From: Candidatus Aegiribacteria sp.
GTDB taxonomy: Bacteria > Fermentibacterota > Fermentibacteria > Fermentibacterales > JCC-6
Reading direction: 5' to 3'
NCBI GenBank assembly: GCA_030600975.1
Contig: JAUVUL010000042.1
Coordinates: 1-8,491 of the forward strand
Length of the DNA: 8,491 nucleotides
The notes beneath the pieces were generated by a model. That model saw only the letters and a program-made list of their open reading frames with translations, was not told the DNA's origin and did not search any database. Below are positions 1 through 5,730 of this stretch, piece after piece. Both the position numbers and the translations under genes were made by a program. Numbering within the stretch: the stretch's first letter is position 1; every line of letters begins with the position of its first letter.

Positions 1-1399
1 CGCAGTATGGGTCTGCCTGCAGTCTTGTTCTAACGAATTCAAGCAGCAGGCTTCTTTCTGCCCAGAGATCGTTCGACGCTATCCTTATTGTCCCATGCCT
101 GAAGGAGGGCATCGGTCTGTTAAGAACAGGATTTGCGTCAAGATCTATCAGTTCCGTACCAGGCCAGCCATCAAACAGAAGAGGTCTGCAGGCAAGATCC
201 AGGTCGTACCCAACGATATCCGCAATCTCCTCTCTTGCTTCTGCGAAACCGCCCATACCTTCATTGAAAAACCTGTAATACGGTGGGCGGGGCATATGCC
301 TGCCCCTGAATTGCTGTCTCATTACGGTCCCCGGTAAAATGGAGAGGTAGAACACCTGTACATGCTGGTGAAGCTCCCTGTCCCTGATCATGAGCGCTGT
401 TCTTACAGCATCCGAAGGACTGTCACCCGGCAGATCGAGCATGAGGTCAATAATCGGTGTTACTCCTGCTTTTTTCAGGTTAATTGCTCCATCCAGCACC
501 ATCTCAGGGTCAGCTGGACGCCCCGCTCTTTTCAGAGTATCTCTCTTAATTGTCTGAAGGCCGATCTCAACGTTTTTAAAACCGGCATCCGCTATAAGGG
601 CTGCTATATCAGGTGAAATCAGATCGCCCCGCATTTCACCGAAAAATTCCGCTTCAAGCGTTCTCATACCTTTCAGAAGCCGAACAAGATCACCGCGGCT
701 GTTGAAAGTAGGATCCAGAAAAACGATTTCTCCCGCTCCCGCATCGATGAGTTCTGTCAGAAGTCGTTCTGTGCTTTCAGCATCCAGCACTCTTGGCGAC
801 GGATGGGTCCTCCTGTACGAGCAATACGTACATCCTCCGGCACATCCCCTGATAGTTTCAACATGTACGGATGCTCCTCCGGAAGGATCCAGATAACCCG
901 TAAGCCAGGGATTCGGATACGTTCCCGGCGCAAAACTCATTCCACCTGTATCCATGAAGCTTCCGTTCTCCCTTATGATATTACTGGCTGAGACCGGGTT
1001 CAGAATTGTATCCGCAAGTTCTTCCCCTTCGCCTGCGACCATCAGATCGAAACAATCAGAGGAGAGTAGCCATTCATTATCCCCGGTTACTTCCGGACCT
1101 CCTGCAACCGTGATTATCCCGGGTAATTCCCTTTTCAGCATATTAGCAAGCCAGACGCTTCTTTCAGCGTTCCACATGTAGAGGGTGAACGCCACAAGCT
1201 TCGGCGATCGACTCACGATCATGTCAACAAGAGAGCGGTCTCCTCGCGTATCAACCGTGTCCTGATCAATGACAGTTTCAGGAGGAAGTGATGCAGCAGC
1301 CGCCAATGAAGCACCAGCTAGAGGCACGTTCCCTGTATGTTCAAGGGGGGCTGCAGGATTCAGGGGAAGTTGGACTATCAGGTTATTCAGTTTACCCAA
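1..1399 (-). CDS. B12-binding-type radical SAM protein (3' end cut by window edge)
   Basis: Reading the minus strand from 1399 gives 466 codons without a stop, running off the left edge. Residues about 1-150 look like the N-terminal cobalamin-binding (Rossmann-type) domain of class B radical SAM enzymes: a beta strand NNLIVQLPL, then EHTGNVPLAGASLAAA, then AGGPEVTG near residues 99-106 and VAGEGE. The radical SAM core follows, with the [4Fe-4S]-binding motif CAGGCTYC (Cys186, Cys190, Cys193) and later conserved pieces such as VEIGLQT and DLMLDLPGD. About 100 residues follow the core (RPLLFDGWPGTELIDLD) and are not assignable. Family members use SAM, and often cobalamin, for radical methylations, ring rearrangements or other C-H chemistry; the substrate cannot be told. 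The start is a TTG overlapping the stop of the upstream gene (TTGGGTAA), chosen because a stop lies five codons upstream and the first beta strand needs this start. No clear ribosome site is visible, so translational coupling is inferred. Confidence 0.9.
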   Translation of the reverse strand, partial: MGKLNNLIVQLPLNPAAPLEHTGNVPLAGASLAAAASLPPETVIDQDTVDTRGDRSLVDMIVSRSPKLVAFTLYMWNAERSVWLANMLKRELPGIITVAGGPEVTGDNEWLLSSDCFDLMVAGEGEELADTILNPVSASNIIRENGSFMDTGGMSFAPGTYPNPWLTGYLDPSGGASVHVETIRGCAGGCTYCSYRRTHPSPRVLDAESTERLLTELIDAGAGEIVFLDPTFNSRGDLVRLLKGMRTLEAEFFGEMRGDLISPDIAALIADAGFKNVEIGLQTIKRDTLKRAGRPADPEMVLDGAINLKKAGVTPIIDLMLDLPGDSPSDAVRTALMIRDRELHQHVQVFYLSILPGTVMRQQFRGRHMPRPPYYRFFNEGMGGFAEAREEIADIVGYDLDLACRPLLFDGWPGTELIDLDANPVLNRPMPSFRHGTIRIASNDLWAERSLLLEFVRTRLQADPYC

Positions 1400-2234
1400 C
1401 CCAGCCGCTGCTTAGTGATGAAAGATTCGCCAGAAGCCAGCCGATGTTTAAGACCCATGCCGTAAATACAAGAAATACGGCTACTGGATGATATAGTTTC
1501 AACCTGCTTCTGAACAGAGATGTTGCGGTCAGAAGGAAAAGCACCAGCACGATCTGTAAAATAGACGTACCTGCCGGGTATCCGTAATTGATAATAAGAA
1601 AGGCAAACATAAGTAGAGTTACAAGGGCGCTATTGGCGGATATTCTGGTCAGCCTTTTTATCCAGTATTCCGAATAAGCCAGTGAGGGCATGAAATAGTA
1701 GAACCCGCTTCCTTCCCTTGACAGGAGGCGCAGGTAGAAGGTTCCGGTGAATGACATTGTGACAGAAAGCAGAAACAGTACAATAAATGACATCAGTGAC
1801 ACAATCCAGCCTGCTTCAAGGACTGCAACCTTGATTGAGTTTTCCGGAGTTATTCCGCTTATCAGGAGAAGGATCAGAAGAAAAACCTGTAGGATTACAG
1901 TAACACCAAGGACCGCCCACTGGTTTATTACTTTTCTGTGCAGAATCCTGACTACCTGGATAAGAAGCACGAGCCCTGCCAGCTGACCGGAGGAGGTGTA
2001 AATGACCTTGACCCCCGACAGGGCGGCAATAACCGCAAAAAGAAGAGCGAATACAATAAGCTGTACTATGCGTATCCAGGGAAGAACCCTTGTAATCCTG
2101 CCCGCACCCTTCTGCTCTACCAGCTCAACGGAATCACCTGAAAGGTCAACATTCATGAACGATGAACCTCTGTTGAGCCTGTGAAGAATTTCCTCCAGAA
2201 TCAGCAGGAAGAAAAGGATCAATACGATTATCAT
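1392..2234 (-). CDS. Polytopic integral membrane protein of unknown function
   Basis: This encodes 280 residues that I do not recognise. It opens with a very hydrophobic segment (MIIVLILFFLLILEEIL), followed by a polar stretch of about 35 residues (NVDLSGDSVELVEQKGAGR). Six or seven more hydrophobic segments follow, near residues 54-75, 83-97, 107-129, 143-165, 196-213, 219-237 and 246-268, giving roughly seven or eight membrane helices. No catalytic motif, P-loop or cysteine pair is visible. Its ATG overlaps the TGA of the MFS gene as ATGA, and a GGAG ribosome site lies eight bases before the ATG (2243-2246), so it should be co-translated with the transporter. Its stop overlaps the start of the radical SAM gene. 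The setting suggests a membrane component acting with that transporter or enzyme, which is inference only. Confidence 0.85.
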   Translation of the reverse strand: MIIVLILFFLLILEEILHRLNRGSSFMNVDLSGDSVELVEQKGAGRITRVLPWIRIVQLIVFALLFAVIAALSGVKVIYTSSGQLAGLVLLIQVVRILHRKVINQWAVLGVTVILQVFLLILLLISGITPENSIKVAVLEAGWIVSLMSFIVLFLLSVTMSFTGTFYLRLLSREGSGFYYFMPSLAYSEYWIKRLTRISANSALVTLLMFAFLIINYGYPAGTSILQIVLVLFLLTATSLFRSRLKLYHPVAVFLVFTAWVLNIGWLLANLSSLSSGWVG

Positions 2235-3523
2235 TCTGTGTTCTCCGGACTCCTGACCGTTTTCAGGACAAGACCACCTAATACGAAAAGGATCAGCAGT
2301 GAGAGTATAGACAGTCTTGAACTTCCAGTAAGATCGTTAATAAGCGCGAACATCAACGGTCCGAATATACTTGTAAATCTCTGTGAAATCGAAAAGAAAC
2401 CGAAGTATTCGGCATTCATCCCCTCGGGTATCAATCTTGAGAAGAACCCCCGGCTGACCGCCTGCAGCCCGCCCATGAAAAGTCCGACCATACCGGCGAG
2501 AATCCAGAAATCGATAGCTTTCTTCATCCAGAACGCATAGAATATTATGGCGATGTAGCCTGCGATTCCCGCATAGAGCATTCTCTTTGAACCGAATCTC
2601 TTCGCCATCCAGCCGTATAGAAGGCTTGCGGGAACTCCAATTGCCTGGGTCATCAGAAGGGCACCGATAAGATGACCGGAATCGAGACCAAGTTCTGCTT
2701 TGCCATAGACTGTGGCCATCATAATGACCGTCTGTACACCGTTGTTGTACAATAGGAATGCGAGAAGAAATCGGAAGATGTTCTTCCTTGACTTTAAATG
2801 TCGGAATGTTGAGACGAACGTTGAAAATCCCCTGGAGAAAGATCCTCCAAGAGTCTTTTCACCTCCGCTTGAACCTTCCGGAACCCATGCGAAGAGGGGG
2901 ATGGAGAAAAGGGACCACCAGACGGCAACAGAGAGAAAAACGAACTTCAGGGCAGTCGCGGTTTCGGTGAATCCGAAAAGGGAAGGTTTCCGAATCATCA
3001 GGAGGTTTACAGCCAGAAGAATACCACCTCCCATATATCCGAAAGCGAAACCTCTGGAAGAAATAAGCTCCCTTCTGCTGGGTATCACTGTTGAAACAAG
3101 AAGTGAGTTGTAAAATACGTTAGCCCCTGCAAATCCGATCTGTCCGACAATAAGAAGCCCGAGAACCGGCCAGATATCTCCTGGTCCCGTAAGTGAGAGA
3201 AGCGCCGCAGCCAGCACACCCGTTCCCGTCATAACCCCGAGGAACTGTTTTCTCCTTCCGCCTGCATCGGCAACTGCCCCGAGAATTGGAGCCGTCAGAG
3301 CTACCAGGAATGCTGCAAAAGCCATGGCATATCCCCAGAGTGAAGTGGCATTGCTTGAAACACTTATTCCGAGAAACGACCAGTTTATCGTGCTGCCTGC
3401 GCATACCGTTTCGACGAAATAGACAGGCAGTACCGCCGCCACAATGGTTGTAACGAAAGCCGAATTGCCCCAGTCGTAAAGGCACCACGCATTTTCGGGA
3501 GAGAGCCTGAGAAATTTTTTCAG
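2231..3523 (-). CDS. UMF1 (Atg22-like) family MFS transporter
   Basis: This is a 12-helix major facilitator of the UMF1 family, related to the fungal vacuolar amino-acid effluxer Atg22. The bacterial members have no settled substrate. Signatures seen are NAWCLYDWGNSAF at residues 11-23, GAVADAGGRRKQ in the first cytoplasmic loop, SSRGFAFGYMGGG, FLLYNNGVQT, GLQAVSRGFFSRLIP and NAEYFGFF. The conserved frame extends upstream of the first ATG/GTG/TTG codon (GTG at 3442) through the YDWGNSAF motif, which is normally at the N-terminus. The only plausible start codon between the upstream stop and that motif is CTG at 3523, six bases after AAAGGGG. This gives 430 residues, the normal family length. 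A start at 3442 would drop 27 residues, including most of helix 1. The alternative is a frameshift in the A-runs at 3515-3529 joining a GTG at 3539. It is the first gene of the leftward operon and overlaps the next gene by four bases. Confidence 0.9.
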   Translation of the reverse strand: MKKFLRLSPENAWCLYDWGNSAFVTTIVAAVLPVYFVETVCAGSTINWSFLGISVSSNATSLWGYAMAFAAFLVALTAPILGAVADAGGRRKQFLGVMTGTGVLAAALLSLTGPGDIWPVLGLLIVGQIGFAGANVFYNSLLVSTVIPSRRELISSRGFAFGYMGGGILLAVNLLMIRKPSLFGFTETATALKFVFLSVAVWWSLFSIPLFAWVPEGSSGGEKTLGGSFSRGFSTFVSTFRHLKSRKNIFRFLLAFLLYNNGVQTVIMMATVYGKAELGLDSGHLIGALLMTQAIGVPASLLYGWMAKRFGSKRMLYAGIAGYIAIIFYAFWMKKAIDFWILAGMVGLFMGGLQAVSRGFFSRLIPEGMNAEYFGFFSISQRFTSIFGPLMFALINDLTGSSRLSILSLLILFVLGGLVLKTVRSPENTE

Positions 3524-3529
3524 ATTTTT

Positions 3530-3536
3530 CCCCTTT
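3530..3536 (-). promoter_or_regulatory. Ribosome binding site supporting a CTG start of the MFS gene
   Basis: On the minus strand AAAGGGG is followed by six bases (AAAAAT) and then CTG. It is the only purine-rich ribosome-binding-like site upstream of the conserved MFS frame, which is why CTG at 3523 is proposed as the start. It would also be compatible with a sequencing or assembly slip in the neighbouring A-runs. Confidence 0.45.
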
Positions 3537-3545
3537 CACCGCGAG

Positions 3546-3574
3546 AACATAAACGGTTTTACACTTCGATGAAA
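3546..3574 (-). promoter_or_regulatory. Candidate promoter of the leftward operon
   Basis: On the minus strand TTTCAT, 17 bases, then TATGTT resembles a weak sigma70 promoter (about 3 of 6 and 4 of 6 consensus matches). It would start the transcript near 3539, just before the AAAGGGG site. The match is weak and the only support is spacing and position. No convincing -35/-10 pair was found for pckA on the other strand of this divergent region. Confidence 0.25.
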
Positions 3575-3658
3575 GACAGTGGTTACTTTGCCTGTCATGG
3601 AGTATTTTACGGAAACTGGAAAATTTCGGTAAGTATCACAGCTCACGAAAGGAATAGT

Positions 3659-5311
3659 ATGACACTTCAAAAGAGAATTGAGGATACAGTTAATTCAAGG
3701 GGCAATGTAAGCAGGAATATTCCCCGGAGTGATATGATACGGAAATCGGTAGACCGGGGTGAGGCTGTTGTCAGTGCCTGTGGATGTCTTTCCACGTGGA
3801 CTCCGCCGGAATCGACCGGCAGGAGCCCTAAGGATACCCTCATTGTGAAAAGAGCATCAAGCCAGGACACTATCGACTGGACCAGTCCCAATAACATCCC
3901 GGTCGATGAAGAGACATTCAATATGGTCTTTGAAGATGCTCTTGAAAGACTGGCTGAGGTTCCGGAGCTGTTCACGACCGACAGGCTGGTAGGTGCTGAT
4001 CCCGCTTATGCACTACCTGTACATACGATTTCCGACATGGCTCTTCCTGCTCTGTTCACCGATAACATGTTCCGCCCGTGGAACAGTGAAATCACTGAGA
4101 AAACGTGCTTCAGAGACAGACACTTCACTCTGCTGGTACTTCCGTACCACAAGCTTGATCCTGAGAAGTACAAGGGACGTTTGAGGATTGACCCAAGGCT
4201 GGGGCATACTTCCACCATGATGGTGGGAATGGATCTTGACCGCTCTATCGGAATCGTTTACGGATCGGCATACGGAGGAAGCGTCAAGAAGCTCATATTC
4301 ACAGTTATGAACTACATACTTCCGCAGGAGGGAATTCTCCCGCTTCATTGCAGCGCGAACGAGGGGGATAACGGTCGTAGCGCCCTTCTTCTTGGTCTTT
4401 CGGGAACCGGCAAGACGACGCTTTCAGCGGATGCCTCAAGGGCACTTCTTGGAGATGATGAGCATGGCTGGGGGGATAACGGGATCGCTAATTTCGAGAA
4501 TGGGTGCTATGCAAAACTCATCGACCTGAACGCAGTTAAGGAACCCGAGATATACAATGCCTGTTTCCACAAGGATGACTGGCTTGATCACGGCTCGATA
4601 ACTGAGAATACGATGATGTATCCGGATGGGCATTTTGATCTTTTCGACAATAGATTGACACCGAATTCAAGAGGGTCGTATCCGTTGCGTTACCTTTCCA
4701 ACATCAAGGAAGCTTCCGTCGCGGGTCATCCTTCCACCATCCTTTTCCTGACGGCAGACGCTAACGGTGTAATCCCTCCGGTATCGAAGTTGAACAAGGC
4801 ACAGGCGATGTTCTGGTTCCTCATGGGGTATACCAGCAAGCTTGCCGGAACTGAAACGGGAATCACCGAACCGGTAACTGTCTTCTCAAGATTTTTCGGT
4901 GAGCCTTTCATGCCGCGTAATCCCGATGTCTACGCATCGATGCTGGGAGAAAGGTTAGAAAAGCATGATACTGAAGTCTACCTTGTTAATACGGGATGGA
5001 GTGGCGGACCGTACGGAGTAGGCTCTAGAATGGACCTCCCACTGACCAGAATCATGGTAAACGCCGCCCTTTCGGGAGAACTGAGGGATATCAGCTGCCA
5101 TGAAGATCCTGTCTTCAGGGTGATGGTGCCGGATTCATGTCCCGGATTGCAGGATAACTCAATTCTGAATCCTGTAAATACCTGGTATGATAAGGAAGCT
5201 TACAGGGCCAGGGCTATAAAACTCGCAGCTGAATTCAGGGCACATTTCGATAAAGCCTACGGAAACAAAGGTATTTCTGAAGAGATTGCAGGTGAATGTC
5301 CAAGGGGCTGA
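3659..5311 (+). CDS. pckA: Phosphoenolpyruvate carboxykinase (ATP)
   Basis: This cytoplasmic enzyme converts oxaloacetate plus ATP to phosphoenolpyruvate, CO2 and ADP, the entry step of gluconeogenesis; in some fermenters it runs in the carboxylating direction. From ATG 3659 the protein has 550 residues, close to the usual 530-540. Visible motifs are TGRSPKD (residues 53-59, oxaloacetate-binding Arg55), GSVKK (metal-ligand Lys near 210-211), LPLHCSANEGD (metal-ligand His230), the P-loop GLSGTGKTT (246-254), GDDEHGW (265-271), NSRGSYPLRY, and NTGWSGGPYGVGSRM near the C-terminus. The P-loop and the ATP-type motifs separate it from the GTP-using family. An in-frame ATG exists at 3569, but its 30 extra residues are not PEPCK-like, while AAAGGA lies just before 3659, so the shorter start is preferred. 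It is divergent from the MFS operon. No clear promoter or strong terminator was seen. Confidence 0.96.
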   Translation: MTLQKRIEDTVNSRGNVSRNIPRSDMIRKSVDRGEAVVSACGCLSTWTPPESTGRSPKDTLIVKRASSQDTIDWTSPNNIPVDEETFNMVFEDALERLAEVPELFTTDRLVGADPAYALPVHTISDMALPALFTDNMFRPWNSEITEKTCFRDRHFTLLVLPYHKLDPEKYKGRLRIDPRLGHTSTMMVGMDLDRSIGIVYGSAYGGSVKKLIFTVMNYILPQEGILPLHCSANEGDNGRSALLLGLSGTGKTTLSADASRALLGDDEHGWGDNGIANFENGCYAKLIDLNAVKEPEIYNACFHKDDWLDHGSITENTMMYPDGHFDLFDNRLTPNSRGSYPLRYLSNIKEASVAGHPSTILFLTADANGVIPPVSKLNKAQAMFWFLMGYTSKLAGTETGITEPVTVFSRFFGEPFMPRNPDVYASMLGERLEKHDTEVYLVNTGWSGGPYGVGSRMDLPLTRIMVNAALSGELRDISCHEDPVFRVMVPDSCPGLQDNSILNPVNTWYDKEAYRARAIKLAAEFRAHFDKAYGNKGISEEIAGECPRG

Positions 5312-5327
5312 CCCTTCACTTGGTCAG
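5308..5327 (+). terminator. Weak hairpin at the end of pckA
   Basis: CTGACC and GGTCAG can pair as a 6-base stem with an 8-base loop, overlapping the pckA stop codon. No T-run follows, so it is not a canonical intrinsic terminator; it may only be a 3'-end stabilising fold or chance. Confidence 0.2.
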
Positions 5328-5477
5328 GGAATCTAAAAGCGGCAGCATATCGCAGTACTGCACCAGATCCTCCATACACTCTCCGAGTATGCAGCTGCAG
5401 ATATCCGGTATGTAAAAACATCTTCGCTTCCCGCAGAGGAAGCCATGAAGAAAACTGTTGAAAACACTGCGATACAT
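5316..5477 (-). CDS. Possible small Cys-rich protein (doubtful)
   Basis: An ATG-initiated minus-strand frame of 53 residues contains six cysteines (positions 15, 20, 27, 29, 34 and 42), with the pieces FLCGKRRC, DICSCILGEC and EDLVQYC, and ends LPLLDSLTK. It is convergent with pckA, with the two stops only a few bases apart. I know no family with this spacing. Against it: no clear ribosome site (AGG lies 13 bases upstream), a hairpin inside the frame, and a length that can arise by chance. For it: 11 percent Cys, and an acidic-hydrophobic C-terminus that reads like protein. The spacing could suit metal binding, but this is a guess. Confidence 0.22.
   Translation of the reverse strand: MYRSVFNSFLHGFLCGKRRCFYIPDICSCILGECMEDLVQYCDMLPLLDSLTK
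5422..5450 (-). terminator. Bulged hairpin followed by a T-run on the minus strand
   Basis: GCTTCC and GGAAGC pair around a 6-base loop, extended by CTTC with GAAG across a 3-base bulge, giving about 10 pairs. Read on the minus strand the stem is followed by ATG and five Ts, which resembles a rho-independent terminator for leftward transcripts. No leftward gene is known upstream of it, so a role in stopping antisense transcription is only a possibility. Confidence 0.28.
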
Positions 5478-5580
5478 GTTTGTATGTAACCTGTCCTGTT
5501 ACTTATGGAATTCCCCCTTCACTTGAGTATTTTTCGATACAGACTGCCATTCAGTTACAAAAGGCCCGAGATCATCCTGT

Positions 5581-5609
5581 TTGACTGAATAATCAGGTAT
5601 TCGTATCAT
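5581..5609 (+). promoter_or_regulatory. Sigma70-type promoter of the hybrid sensor kinase
   Basis: TTGACT at 5581-5586 and TATCAT at 5604-5609 are separated by exactly 17 bases. Each hexamer differs from consensus (TTGACA, TATAAT) at one base. Transcription should begin near 5616, giving a leader of about 115 bases if translation starts at 5731. Confidence 0.6.
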
Positions 5610-5657
5610 TGATGAGGACAGGAAACCGCAGTATGGGTTCATTCACAAGTCAGTGCA

Positions 5658-5680
5658 TTTTTCCGGATTGTCCGGAGAAA
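5658..5680 (+). promoter_or_regulatory. Hairpin in the sensor-kinase leader
   Basis: TTTTTCCGGA and TCCGGAGAAA pair over 10 positions (one T-G wobble) around a 3-base loop. It lies between the predicted transcription start and ATG 5731, about 50 bases before that start codon. It could affect mRNA stability or translation. It is not followed by a T-run, so it is not a standard terminator. Confidence 0.35.
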
Positions 5681-5730
5681 ATACTGGCTGCTATTCCCGA
5701 CCTGTGCTACTATATGAATGGATAACCGGT

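Larger units (their letters stand above)
5312..5730. other. Gap of about 420 bases between pckA and the sensor kinase
   Basis: No confident gene lies here. Both strands were read. The contents are a weak hairpin at the pckA stop, a doubtful 53-codon minus-strand frame (5316-5477), a bulged hairpin (5422-5450), a 14-codon plus-strand frame with a GAGGA site (5445-5489), a good sigma70-type promoter (5581-5609) and a leader hairpin (5658-5680). No tRNA-like or known riboswitch-like fold was recognised by eye. Confidence 0.6.

Noticed and set aside
1..12. The 12-base string CGCAGTATGGGT occurs at the left edge and again near 5628.
   Set aside because: In a window of this size one or two chance 12-base matches are expected; the flanks differ and one copy lies inside the radical SAM gene.
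95..1491. Several plus-strand open frames of 60-85 codons across the left end.
   Set aside because: They are shadows of the minus-strand radical SAM gene, whose domain motifs are continuous through the whole stretch.
2712..3539. Other open frames overlapping the MFS gene on both strands, including a 139-codon minus-strand frame starting at 3539.
   Set aside because: Low-complexity or non-protein-like translations; the MFS motifs lie in the other frame. Only the first codons of the 3539 frame matter, as a possible frameshifted start.
3569..3658. Longer pckA start at ATG 3569.
   Set aside because: The 30 extra residues do not resemble PEP carboxykinase N-termini, and a good ribosome site precedes ATG 3659, giving the normal family length.
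5445..5489. A 14-codon plus-strand frame (MKKTVENTAIHVCM) preceded by GAGGA, a possible leader peptide.
   Set aside because: It is very short, lies upstream of the kinase promoter rather than after it, and has no run of one amino acid or coupled attenuator fold.
5653..5730. GTG 5653 as the start of the hybrid kinase.
   Set aside because: No ribosome site before it, the added residues look non-coding, and the stretch forms a leader hairpin.
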